From Lachnospiraceae bacterium (GTDB lineage: Bacteria; Bacillota; Clostridia; Lachnospirales; Lachnospiraceae), in contig JAJQDT010000008.1 in assembly GCA_021202075.1 (NCBI GenBank), forward strand, positions 1 to 33,802: a stretch of DNA of 33,802 nucleotides, in the 5' to 3' direction. Every line of letters starts with the position of its first letter. The first letter of the stretch is position 1. Shown here in pieces: positions 16,864 to 25,615 of this stretch. The notes under the pieces are model-generated. The model searched no databases and was not told the origin of the DNA. It saw only the letters and a list, made by a program, of their open reading frames with translations. The position numbers were made by a program, and so were the translations under genes.

Positions 16864-17079
16864 TTATGAATCCGATCTATCAGGTTCGATGCCCCATTCA
16901 CTGTATCCACTGCCACCATAGGACATTGCCACCCTGACAAACGCATTGTTATCCTCATACTGGATAAATTTCCATCTCATATTTCTGATGCATAATTCGA
17001 GGCCAGAAACACCCGTTCTTACAAAAGCACCGTCATCTTCAAAACCAGTAAGCTCCATTTTGTGTTTCTTGTAATCCAT
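16864..17079 (-). CDS. Small protein with internal duplication (71 aa)
   Basis: MDYKKHKMELTGFEDDGAFV and the later KFIQYEDNNAFVRVAMSY are two copies of one unit: [KE][FL]..[FY]ED[DN].AFVR followed by a Gly/Ser-rich turn, at about residues 8-27 and 37-58. No signal peptide or membrane segment. ATG 17079 has GAGG upstream. It lies 42 bases after the nucleotidyltransferase-like gene and is the last gene of the long minus-strand operon. Family unknown to me; a duplicated beta-hairpin fold or a short peptide substrate could be imagined, but neither is shown. Confidence 0.65.
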   Translation of the reverse strand: MDYKKHKMELTGFEDDGAFVRTGVSGLELCIRNMRWKFIQYEDNNAFVRVAMSYGGSGYSEWGIEPDRSDS

Positions 17080-17121
17080 TTTTCAATATCCTCTGTTACA
17101 AAAACATATTTCCTGTGCCTA

Positions 17122-18345
17122 TCACAGTACTCCATATTTCTCAAGCACCTTCATACGTTCTTCTGCAATCTTGTAACTCTTATCCAACCCGTTCATATCG
17201 CTTGTAGCTGTTTCCCCTCTTATGAATCTGCCAATCCTCCAGCACCATTCAGGAACTACCATCCACGGCTTATCAGCCAAATAAGGTTTCCAAGCGCACC
17301 AATTTTTATACGATGGGAACAATAAACGGAAGTAAGATGTCATTTTGCCTCCATTCATTTTCCCTTTCTGCACTGCGTCTACAACTATCCTGCCAGCAGT
17401 ATAGTCCTCACTGTTGGTGTTCCCAAAAGTCCCTGTGTGGAACATATCATCAAGCAACTCATCAGGGCACACAGGTATATATTTCTGTAGCAAGGAAAAT
17501 CCAAGATAATTATTCCCTATCTCCACAAGGTCGGCCATGAATCCAGCCGCACCGACATCGGTCAGCCCCTTATCCACATAGCTCCAATTGATCCTCTCTC
17601 CATACTTCTCAGCGAACAGCAGAATGTCCAACATCATCCTCACACCGAAACCGCCGCCGGTGAAATGCTTAAAAGCGTGAAATACTAAGAACCAAAAATG
17701 ATCTGTGGGTGTCATTGTTCTTATCGACACACCTCTTATTTCTACTGCCTCCTCACTCTGGAATACATCCCGAAACCAATCGTTCATCTTCTCCCGGCTT
17801 GAAGAGGTATTCCCAAACGGATTCAAGTGCAGCTCCACAGTCAGGTCTTCGCTATGGAATGTTACTTCTTGGATGACCGCCATCTCTTTATCTGGATCAG
17901 CTTCCTTCCGATAGTCACAGCCTTCCAGTACAGCCACAGCCCTCTCGTAGTCTTTTTTCTCTATCAGGATATCCTCATCACCGGATGCTCGGAAGTCCGC
18001 TCTTTCTCCGTATAGGCCACGACATATGATGCCTTTCATTGTAATCGGCGATAAGCCAGCATCAAGGAAGGCTTTATATAAAACCAGAAATGCATCCGTC
18101 TTCTGCATCTGTAACCCCATCGACGCTGTGGCAACCATAAAGTATTCAGGATGTGCTTCATCAAACTCCACAAAGGAAGGATAAACCCTCGCAGCATCGT
18201 ATACAAAAGGAAAAAGATTCTGTTTTTTAGCCGTGCTTAACACAGCTGTCCAATCAGTCTGTAAATCGCTCTCTATTTTCGCGCCATTTCCCGATTGCAC
18301 CGCATCTCTTAATACGATAAGGAATGCTTTTTCTGATTCATTCAC
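17122..18345 (-). CDS. Nucleotidyltransferase-like protein (PF14907 type)
   Basis: 407 aa of the uncharacterised nucleotidyltransferase family PF14907 (NTP_transf_5), often found in polysaccharide and peptide-modification loci. Signature: ITMKGIICRGLYGERADFRA, then SGDEDILIEKKDYERAV (about 97-135), where the acidic pair is the presumed metal site; VTFHSEDLTVELHLNPFG follows, with the second conserved acidic strand. The C-terminal half is helical with many aromatic residues and may bind a lipid or glycan carrier. GTG 18345 has GGGAGG eleven bases upstream. The gene follows the initiating sugar transferase by 40 bases. Substrate unknown. Confidence 0.8.
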   Translation of the reverse strand: MNESEKAFLIVLRDAVQSGNGAKIESDLQTDWTAVLSTAKKQNLFPFVYDAARVYPSFVEFDEAHPEYFMVATASMGLQMQKTDAFLVLYKAFLDAGLSPITMKGIICRGLYGERADFRASGDEDILIEKKDYERAVAVLEGCDYRKEADPDKEMAVIQEVTFHSEDLTVELHLNPFGNTSSSREKMNDWFRDVFQSEEAVEIRGVSIRTMTPTDHFWFLVFHAFKHFTGGGFGVRMMLDILLFAEKYGERINWSYVDKGLTDVGAAGFMADLVEIGNNYLGFSLLQKYIPVCPDELLDDMFHTGTFGNTNSEDYTAGRIVVDAVQKGKMNGGKMTSYFRLLFPSYKNWCAWKPYLADKPWMVVPEWCWRIGRFIRGETATSDMNGLDKSYKIAEERMKVLEKYGVL

Positions 18346-18385
18346 GGAAACCTGTCCTCCCTGTTAAAACTTTACGATCAGAGTC

Positions 18386-19882
18386 CTATTCTCCGCCTCT
18401 ATTAATCACTACCATAACGGTCTTAAATAGTATCTTCACATCCAATCCAATGCTCCAGTTATCTATGTACTCCAAATCCATCTTCACAACATCCTCAAAG
18501 TCGCTGATATCATTCCGGCCGCTCACCTGCCACAGCCCGGTGATTCCAGGCTTCGCACTAAGCCGCCTCTTCTGGGATGCCTCATACTGCTCAAATTCAT
18601 CCACTGTCGGTGGTCTTGTCCCTACCAGGCTCATGTCGCCCTTCAGTACGTTCCAGAACTGTGGTAGCTCGTCAATACTCGTTGCGCGGATGAACTTCCC
18701 AACCTTTGTGATGCGCGGATCATCCTTCATCTTAAACATGGGGCCGCCCATCTCGTTCTGTGCCATAAGCTCTTTCTTCCGTTCTTCCGCGTCCTTGTAC
18801 ATTGATCGGAATTTGTACATCTTGAAGATGCGACCATTTTTCCCGACCCGATTCTGACCAAAGAACAGAGGCCCCGGTGATTCGACAAGCAACGGTATAG
18901 CAAGAATCACTGTCGCAAGCCCTGTGATCAAAAGCCCTACAATACCTCCGGCAATATCCATGAGCCTCTTGGCCACCAACATCCGCCAGTCATATTGATG
19001 TCCTGAAAACGTAATCACTGGATTACCATAAACTACGCCAATACTCTTCTGGCAGCCCTCGAAATGGTTCAGCAGTTCAAGGCTCACATGGACATTGACA
19101 CCCATCTTCTCAAACTGCATGGCAGCCTGGAAGGTTGATTTTCCGGTATGATAGGGAACATTGATGTACACCTCGTCCACAGCATGGCATTGCGCGTAAC
19201 TGTACATATTATAGTAGGTAGCGACAACCGGAACCGCATCGTCCGCATCTATGGAATCGCTACTACTTTTCGCTGACACTTCCCTGTAATCATCCAGATG
19301 GATTATTCTTCCTATCTGATCCTCATCGATCACAGCAATCGCACACAGCCGGTAACTCCATTCGCTGACACATTCCCGCAGAGTCTGCTCCAGCCGGTCC
19401 GTTGTGGTCACCAGAAACATCTGCGGCACGTTCTTCATATTCCTGTGTACCTTCAGCAGGTAATATCGCAGAAGCATATGTACAGCGAAAAACAAGAAGA
19501 AGTTAACTACAGCGATACATACATATGTGCCACGGGAAGCATCCGGCATCGACCGGATACGCGCAAACACTACCAACGCCTCCGTTAGAAGCATAATCAC
19601 GCCAGACTTCAAAGATGCCCACAGCACCCTGGCGGTGCTTCGTCTTATAAACCCATTCTCAACATTGAACAGCAGGATTGCTGCGAGATAGAGAATCAGG
19701 ATCACTGGCAGGTTTTCAAACAAAAGCATCTGTACATCATAATTATGCACGATCTGAGAAACCGTCAGACTGTGATAAAACGTCAGCCACAAATACCCTC
19801 CCAGCAGATAGCTGAGCACACAAATAAAAAGGTCAATCAAAATCAGAAGTATCGTCTGCTTATATTCTTTTGTAAGGTTCAT
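18386..19882 (-). CDS. Polyprenyl glycosylphosphotransferase (initiating sugar-phosphate transferase)
   Basis: 498 aa, membrane-bound; transfers a sugar-1-phosphate from a nucleotide sugar to undecaprenyl phosphate, the first step of repeat-unit assembly. Layout: four N-terminal membrane segments (about 10-32, 48-70, 85-105, 120-145), a Rossmann-like middle domain (about 150-290), a fifth hydrophobic segment (about 310-335), and the bacterial sugar transferase domain PF02397 with KMYKFRSM, TSIDELPQFWNVLKGDMSLV, GTRPP and KPGITGLWQVSGR. Length fits the WcaJ/CpsE type. All key motifs are present, so it looks active. The sugar cannot be told from sequence. It is near the end of the operon, an unusual but known position. 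Confidence 0.92.
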   Translation of the reverse strand: MNLTKEYKQTILLILIDLFICVLSYLLGGYLWLTFYHSLTVSQIVHNYDVQMLLFENLPVILILYLAAILLFNVENGFIRRSTARVLWASLKSGVIMLLTEALVVFARIRSMPDASRGTYVCIAVVNFFLFFAVHMLLRYYLLKVHRNMKNVPQMFLVTTTDRLEQTLRECVSEWSYRLCAIAVIDEDQIGRIIHLDDYREVSAKSSSDSIDADDAVPVVATYYNMYSYAQCHAVDEVYINVPYHTGKSTFQAAMQFEKMGVNVHVSLELLNHFEGCQKSIGVVYGNPVITFSGHQYDWRMLVAKRLMDIAGGIVGLLITGLATVILAIPLLVESPGPLFFGQNRVGKNGRIFKMYKFRSMYKDAEERKKELMAQNEMGGPMFKMKDDPRITKVGKFIRATSIDELPQFWNVLKGDMSLVGTRPPTVDEFEQYEASQKRRLSAKPGITGLWQVSGRNDISDFEDVVKMDLEYIDNWSIGLDVKILFKTVMVVINRGGE

Positions 19883-20016
19883 TGGTACAAGGTATCTTTC
19901 TTAATTTGCTCCCTATGGCATGGTAATTCCGTATTTCAATTGTTACCATTTGCAACAATGGTTCATACCATTTCAGGTTGGTTAATGAGATATTTTTTGT
20001 GTTACTCCTTTTTTGG

Positions 20017-20631
20017 TTACAGCGGCGGTTCATCTCCGCGATGCTTCACACGCCACCCAATCCAGTAAATCAGTCCGCCGGTAAATCCGCCTAATGTGTT
20101 GTAAAACATGTCTGAGAGCTGCCAAGTTCCAAGCCGCAAAAACAACTGAAGAAATTCGACAGACACGCTGAAAATGAATGTAATCTTAGTGGACTGCCAC
20201 AGGACTGTGGTTAATTTCATATTTTTCAGGAACTTGTCCTTCAAGTCTGTATTGCTGCCTATCGCCCACAAAAGCAACACAGTGAACGGTATAAACAGCA
20301 TCAGATTTTCTATTGGTTCTGTCGTTAGCTCACCATCTTCCCATAGCCACCAGCCACCCATCACATCAGAAAGTGGGTTCATCCACATATTCCGATTAAG
20401 CAGCGTCCGAAATAAGATCATCGTTGTGTAGAAAACAAGAAGAAAAACTCTTCGAAAATACGATGAGGCTTTAAATTTGCTGACCCAGATCCGGATTGAT
20501 TCCTTCCACCCATGCTCTCTGGCATAGAGATAAAAGAACATGAAAAGAATGGAGAGGATAACCGCAAACCAAAACTGCTGGTAAAGGGCTGTGAGTACAT
20601 TTTTTAGAATTGTATTGAGTAAATCTATCAA
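20017..20631 (-). CDS. VanZ-like membrane protein
   Basis: 204 aa with about five membrane segments (near 18-36, 60-77, 105-125, 145-165, 175-195). The VanZ-like pattern is seen in PIENLMLFIPFTVLLLW and SVEFLQLFLRLGTWQLSDMFYNTLGGFTGGL, the last containing the conserved D/N residues. Members of this family occur in many cell-surface loci; their role is unknown, and the link to teicoplanin resistance for VanZ should not be carried over. TTG 20631 behind AAGGGG is the only possible start. It lies between the nucleotidyltransferase and the initiating transferase. Confidence 0.85.
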   Translation of the reverse strand: MIDLLNTILKNVLTALYQQFWFAVILSILFMFFYLYAREHGWKESIRIWVSKFKASSYFRRVFLLVFYTTMILFRTLLNRNMWMNPLSDVMGGWWLWEDGELTTEPIENLMLFIPFTVLLLWAIGSNTDLKDKFLKNMKLTTVLWQSTKITFIFSVSVEFLQLFLRLGTWQLSDMFYNTLGGFTGGLIYWIGWRVKHRGDEPPL

Positions 20632-20677
20632 TTGTAATCACAGCCCCTTCCCGTCTATTCATTAATTGCCGCATTTG

Positions 20678-21664
20678 TCACAAATCACTATACAAATCTT
20701 CCGCGTACACGCCAGCTTCTATCAGATTTCTTATGCTCTCAACCACAGCGGCTTTGTCTTCTTGGTAGGTAACACCAAACCACTTGTCGTTCGTTTCTAG
20801 GACTTTCACAGTGACCTTTCCATCCCGGAGCAGGCCGCCGATGTGTGTTGGCAGCAGATACTCTGCTTTCAAAGGATTTGCCGAGACTGTGGTTTCGAAG
20901 AATTCCGTGAAACCAGCTTTAAGCACGCCCATGTACCAAGGATCAGCGTTCTCTTTAGCCGGGAAGCCCCAGAAATTCATGGAAACATAGCTTTCCGGAT
21001 CAAGTACCACACCGTCAGCTTCCGCGCCGATTGCTTCTGTGTCCTTATTCACTGTTTTCACTATATTACTGGTCTCCACCACATCAATCACATGTGTATG
21101 CCCTTCCGCTACCTTGCACACGCCTCTGGTCACGCCACCGTGATCGGACAGTGTGTTCTTCAGAATAAAGCCAGCCATAGCGATTGCGTTCTCTGCATGG
21201 TCAAGTATCAGCCAGTCATGCATGACCTTAAAGGCGTTCTTCCCATAGTAGTCGTCAGCATTAATCACAGCAAACGGCTCGTGGATGAGGGACTTCGCAG
21301 AAAGGACGGCTTGTCCAGTTCCCCAAGGCTTTGTTCTGTCTGCTGGGAGTTCTCCTGGTATGTCTTGAAGCGTCTGAAAAGTGTAAGCCACCTCAACATT
21401 TAGCTTCTCACATATCTCCTCCACACGGTCACCGATGCGTTCTTTAAAATCAGATTCGATATCCGGACGAATGACAAATACAAGTTTATTGAACCCAGCT
21501 TTGATCGCATCGTGGATAGAAAAGTCCATGATGATTTCGTTGTTCATACCCACAGGCTCTAATTGTTTTATTGCTGATATGGAGTTACTGGCTTGTGAGC
21601 AATTGGATTTTTTGTATCGGCTACCGATGCCGGCTGCCATGATAAGTAGTGTTGTTGGTTTCAT
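20678..21664 (-). CDS. Sugar-phosphate nucleotidyltransferase with an insertion in the nucleotide-binding loop
   Basis: 328 aa of the NTP-transferase fold (PF00483-like), which makes a nucleotide sugar or nucleotide-activated alcohol. Seen: LLIMAAGIGSRY (signature loop), IKQLEPVG, VFVIRPDIE, PWGTGQAVL, and the acidic INADDYYG metal site near residue 135. In relatives the signature loop runs directly from GSRYGG to IKQLEPVG; here about 12 residues (KKSNCSQASNSI, about 18-30) are inserted, which could alter nucleotide binding or reflect a recent duplication or insertion. ATG 21664 lies behind AGGGAG. The product likely feeds the polysaccharide operon; the substrate is unknown. Confidence 0.85.
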   Translation of the reverse strand: MKPTTLLIMAAGIGSRYKKSNCSQASNSISAIKQLEPVGMNNEIIMDFSIHDAIKAGFNKLVFVIRPDIESDFKERIGDRVEEICEKLNVEVAYTFQTLQDIPGELPADRTKPWGTGQAVLSAKSLIHEPFAVINADDYYGKNAFKVMHDWLILDHAENAIAMAGFILKNTLSDHGGVTRGVCKVAEGHTHVIDVVETSNIVKTVNKDTEAIGAEADGVVLDPESYVSMNFWGFPAKENADPWYMGVLKAGFTEFFETTVSANPLKAEYLLPTHIGGLLRDGKVTVKVLETNDKWFGVTYQEDKAAVVESIRNLIEAGVYAEDLYSDL

Positions 21665-21694
21665 ATGTTACGTTTTCTTTCTCCCTCGTTGTTT

Positions 21695-22763
21695 TCATTT
21701 ATTATTTCTTTTATTCTCGATGACTGCCAGTATTCTTCCTTCCACTTGTTGATATATTGCTTTTCGAATTAAATCAAAACATATACACAAAATCAAGACA
21801 ACAATGCAGTACCCCACAATTATCAGTCCAAGCTCCCAAACTGGAACATTGTTTTCCGTTGCTTTTACAATTGGAGCGAATACGACTGCTCTTATATCTG
21901 ATATGTCTGTCATTAAGTAAACTGCCAGCGTACCCCCCCCCAGCTTCGGTAACTATCTTAGCAATGCTTGCGTTCTTAATTTTTATACTTCTGGCAAACA
22001 AGCAGAAACAAGCAACCGAGGCAAATATTATTATAGGATTCCTGTAGTCATCAAATATCTGATATGAAAATTCCTGCTTTCCAATACTGTAAGCAGCACA
22101 GCCAAATGCAGAAATAAATACAACGGGAACAAGATAACACAAAAAGTTAACCGACTTGTCTTTACATGAAAATGTCCAGTTAAACCTCCGAATACCATAA
22201 CCAAGAATATAGCAGAATAACATAGCATCTACCGAAAAACCACTACCATATGTTACACTGGATAGCAGATAGCCAAACAATGTGTTGACCAAAACATACG
22301 TTAATATCAATCTCTTTAGCTGCTTATCATCCAAGCTGTCCAGCAACTTTACTATGAACGGAGAAAAGAGAAATATAATAACATACGCAGTTAAAAACCA
22401 ATAGTTAGTAAAGCCTTGCAATGCTCTTCTACCGAAAGACAAAATTGAAAACGTATTGTATCCTGCAATCGTCGAAACAACATACGCCAGGGAGCAATAC
22501 AGTCCCCCCATGATATAAAACTCTACAATCTTTCTTGCCTTAAGTTCCCCTGTAAAATAACCGCTAATGATAAAGAACACATCAACTGCTACAATGCTAA
22601 AGGATTGCATGACTATAAGCAAATACGAATATTGGTTACCTGTATAAGTACCTTCTGATAATTTGCTTAATCCAAGCCCATGTGCACAGGTATGTATTAT
22701 AAGCACTCCAAGCATGAGTACTATCCTCAGAAGATCAATACTTGCATTTCTTTCTTTTTTCAT
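21695..22763 (-). CDS. Acyltransferase-3 family O-acetyltransferase, phase-variable, frame-shifted (OFF) at a G9 tract
   Basis: A multi-pass membrane acyltransferase (PF01757) that would O-acetylate the glycan. The N-terminus has SIDLLRIVLMLGVLIIHTCAHG with the family histidine, and about ten membrane segments follow. At codons 275-277 a run of nine G (21933-21941 on the plus strand as C) puts the reading frame into a wrong 52-codon tail, giving 329 aa. The correct C-terminus (TLAVYLMTDISDIRAVVF...) continues in another frame to 21695. With eight G the gene reads through as 355 aa, a normal family length. The break exactly at the homopolymer points to slipped-strand switching; sequencing error is the alternative. 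Confidence 0.88.
21933..21941. repeat. G9 tract in acyltransferase gene
   Basis: Nine C on the plus strand (nine G in the coding strand). Eight or eleven would keep the acyltransferase in frame; nine does not. The surrounding DNA is AT-rich, so a run this long is not expected from composition. Confidence 0.9.
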
Positions 22764-22773
22764 AGCTCTTCTC

Positions 22774-24240
22774 TCACTTTTTCATTATCTTCATTTTTCT
22801 AAGAATGCTATACACTAACTCATTCTTAAACAAAAGCAATTCTACTCCATATGCAAGAACACTTAAGCATATTATCAGAATTAAAATAATCCATGTGTTA
22901 CTGAACACAGCTCTAACACCCGCAGATATAAGAAGAATCAAACCGCATCCAATTATTGCTTGAAGACCATTCCTCGCCCACAGTTTTAAATCCACATAGT
23001 TTTTGAATTCCTTAAATGAAAACACGCAGAAAAGGAAAACAAAAAATTCAGAAATAGCTGTCGTTACTGCTGCGCCATTTTGTTTAAATATCGGAATTAA
23101 AACCAAGTTGAGTCCGATATTAATTACAGCACTGCAAATTGTAGCTATTACGTTTACTCGTTCACGTCCAAGCGGAATATTCAGACAATAAGTAACAGCA
23201 CCACCAAAAATAGCTCCTACGAGGCTGATACTGAGTATCTGCAAGGTAGGCACAGCCTCCATATATTCGTTTCCGCCCATAAATAAAATAACTTCACGAG
23301 ATATAGAAATGAGTCCAACGCTGGCAGGAAGCAATAGCAGCGTAATATTGGAGAGCATACTTGTATATGTCTTGCGCACGCTTTCTGTATCCCCTTGCCC
23401 TATATAAAAGGATATTCTTGAAATTGTGACAGAATAAAGTGCCACAAGCATTTGCTTAGCAACATTATATATCTTTACAGCGATTGAGTAAATTCCTACA
23501 TAATAATCACCAGCAAACCATCCAAGCATTGTTGTATCTGCACTTACATAAATACTCGTAGCAACGCTATTAGCAAAAAGAGTAAAAATGGGTCTGATGT
23601 GTTTCCCCATTTCAAGCTGTTTAACAACTTTCAATCGTGTGTATCTACGACAATATACCCAATTAGTAATGCAAATAATGGCATTTGTTAAGACTGTTAG
23701 TCCTGCATACCAGTAATAATCATCCGCATCTCGAACAAAAACAAAAAGTAAAACAAGTGAAATAACATGTGTAAAGATACTTCTTATGGTTATAAAAAGG
23801 TAGTCTTCATAAATAGTGTTAATCCACTCTACGCCTAAGGTGGTAAATGCTATTGAAAGACTTAACAGCCAAATCAGACCACTGTATGATTGAAATGAAT
23901 CAAACACTGCCAAAAACAATCCAAGGAGTACATAAGCTACAATGGTTGTAATCAAGTTGAATGTAAAAATCTGATTAGAGAATTTGGTAAAATTTTCTCT
24001 GTCATCTCGGATTTTTGCACCTTCCCGAACAGCATAAGTTGTAATACCCAATGCAGCAATCATAGAAAAATAACTCACTATGGAAGTAGCATAATTTATT
24101 TTCCCCATGCCCTCGGCATGCAAAATCCGGAAAGCATATGGATATGTAATAAGCGGAAAGATAACTGATAGTCCGCTTTTAATAGCATTTAAGGCAGCAT
24201 TAACACCGAGGGATCTAAACTTTTTATTACTCTTACTCAA
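22774..24240 (-). CDS. Wzx-type oligosaccharide flippase
   Basis: 488 aa, with 12-14 predicted membrane segments, of the polysaccharide biosynthesis/MATE-like flippase family that moves lipid-linked repeat units across the membrane. Typical start: NAALNAIKSGLSVIFPLITYPYAFRILHAEGMGKINYA, matching PST flippases. Conserved internal LLLPASVGLISISREVILFMGG and PLGRERVNVIATI are also seen. TTG 24240 lies behind GGAGGGG. It overlaps nothing; the acyltransferase starts 10 bases after its stop. The presence of a flippase and a Wzy-like polymerase defines the pathway as Wzx/Wzy-dependent. Confidence 0.92.
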   Translation of the reverse strand: MSKSNKKFRSLGVNAALNAIKSGLSVIFPLITYPYAFRILHAEGMGKINYATSIVSYFSMIAALGITTYAVREGAKIRDDRENFTKFSNQIFTFNLITTIVAYVLLGLFLAVFDSFQSYSGLIWLLSLSIAFTTLGVEWINTIYEDYLFITIRSIFTHVISLVLLFVFVRDADDYYWYAGLTVLTNAIICITNWVYCRRYTRLKVVKQLEMGKHIRPIFTLFANSVATSIYVSADTTMLGWFAGDYYVGIYSIAVKIYNVAKQMLVALYSVTISRISFYIGQGDTESVRKTYTSMLSNITLLLLPASVGLISISREVILFMGGNEYMEAVPTLQILSISLVGAIFGGAVTYCLNIPLGRERVNVIATICSAVINIGLNLVLIPIFKQNGAAVTTAISEFFVFLFCVFSFKEFKNYVDLKLWARNGLQAIIGCGLILLISAGVRAVFSNTWIILILIICLSVLAYGVELLLFKNELVYSILRKMKIMKK

Positions 24241-24341
24241 TGCAACCCCTCCAGTCCATGAATAGGATTTTTGTTGTTGCTAGCTCATTATAGTCAACAT
24301 ACAATATATACATGTTTTCTATTTCCTTATTATTCAGTATT

Positions 24342-25586
24342 TTATGTTTTTCTAATAACTAGATTTTTAACCATCTTTCGGACTTTGCTAGGAATAATTT
24401 GTCTCACAAGATCCATACTAATTTCTTTCCAGTATGCTTTATAAAGCATACTATTTGGAAACTTATTTTTGTAAAACATTTCAACCCCATCATATCCCTT
24501 TAAACTGTAATCATTTAATAATTCATCATACGCATCTGGCTTTATAGAAGGGTGATTTAACTGTCCATTATGCGCCAGAATATATTCATAAGGTATCTCT
24601 TTGAAAATAGCTCTATTTGAACAACTTTCAAATAAGTTCTGCCCTTTAGGAGTATTACACAACACGCAAGAAATGCCACTTTTTTCTACGAATGGGCCTC
24701 CATTTTCCTTTAAAAGGCCCGCATTCTCTACAGATAATCCCCAACAATCGCCAATCGTTATATCACCAACTCTTTCAGGACATGCAAATTTACAATTATA
24801 GCAGCTTTCACGATAAATATAGCCTTTCATAAAAAGCATGTAATAAGAGCTAAAATCATATGGAATATATTTTTGTTTTTTATGTTTGCCTTTGGTGAAG
24901 GTTATTTTCGCCAACGGTCTTGTACCACGCTTTTTGTCGCGGAAACAAAAATCTACTACTTTTAGATTATGCTTTGACTCATAGTATCGAATGTAGTCGT
25001 TAAATAATTTCAAATTCGGCACACCATGGCAAATGATATCTATAAGAAACAGATTTTCATATTTGTCTTTAAAATAAGATCGCATACCAGCAACTTGACA
25101 TGGTGTACCCGAAAAAAGAACCGCTTTTCCCTCTTCTAAATCATCCCTCACATTCTGATATATTGAGTCCATATCGCTTTGAACATACTTAGAGCCTCTA
25201 ATGCATAGTAATCCTTCTTCACTTATTGCACGTTTATGTTTAACACGAAAGCTCCCATCCATACTCGCTTCCATTGAGGCGCCGTACACCGATCCGCCGG
25301 ATTCAAGAATCCTATCAGCCAAAAACTTAAAAGCACCTCCTGAAGTAGAATTTATAATATCAGGAGAATTGTAAACTGCCGCATAGGTTTTTATTGGACA
25401 AAATTTTTTTACAATATTCTTAAAGGGGCAGACTTTTTCACAAAGGTTGCACCCTATACATTTATCCTTATTGATAAGAGGATAAACGTAACCAAATTCA
25501 TCGGACGCCAGTTCAACAGCATTTTTCGGACATATATTATAGCAAGCCGCGCATGCACTGCATTGTTCTTTATTTTCTACCAACAT
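24342..25586 (-). CDS. FrhB-like iron-sulfur protein (coenzyme F420 hydrogenase/dehydrogenase beta-type)
   Basis: 414 aa. The N-terminus has two 4Fe-4S clusters: CSACAACYNICP (about 9-20) and CIGCNLCEKVCP (about 43-54). FrhB N- and C-terminal domains (PF04422/PF04432) follow: NSTSGGAFKFLADRIL, FSGTPCQVAGMRSY, CHGVPN, and CYNCKFACPERVGDITIGDCWG with more cysteines. F420 is not expected in this organism; related proteins with flavin are often encoded next to polysaccharide pyruvyl transferases, as here (30 bases downstream), and are thought to reduce or modify the glycan or its precursor. ATG 25586 behind GGGAGG. Reaction unknown; family sure. Confidence 0.9.
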   Translation of the reverse strand: MLVENKEQCSACAACYNICPKNAVELASDEFGYVYPLINKDKCIGCNLCEKVCPFKNIVKKFCPIKTYAAVYNSPDIINSTSGGAFKFLADRILESGGSVYGASMEASMDGSFRVKHKRAISEEGLLCIRGSKYVQSDMDSIYQNVRDDLEEGKAVLFSGTPCQVAGMRSYFKDKYENLFLIDIICHGVPNLKLFNDYIRYYESKHNLKVVDFCFRDKKRGTRPLAKITFTKGKHKKQKYIPYDFSSYYMLFMKGYIYRESCYNCKFACPERVGDITIGDCWGLSVENAGLLKENGGPFVEKSGISCVLCNTPKGQNLFESCSNRAIFKEIPYEYILAHNGQLNHPSIKPDAYDELLNDYSLKGYDGVEMFYKNKFPNSMLYKAYWKEISMDLVRQIIPSKVRKMVKNLVIRKT

Positions 25587-25615
25587 AAGATTTTTTTACC
25601 TCCCTGAACCATATT

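Noticed and set aside
20017..20631. VanZ-like gene as glycopeptide resistance
   Set aside because: No vanA/B/S/R/X genes are nearby; VanZ-like domains are widespread in surface loci without resistance.
22504..22509. Run of six C in the acyltransferase gene as another switching tract
   Set aside because: Six is too short for frequent slippage and the frame is intact across it.
24342..25586. Evidence of methanogen-type F420 metabolism
   Set aside because: The FrhB fold is common in bacterial polysaccharide loci; no other F420 genes are visible.
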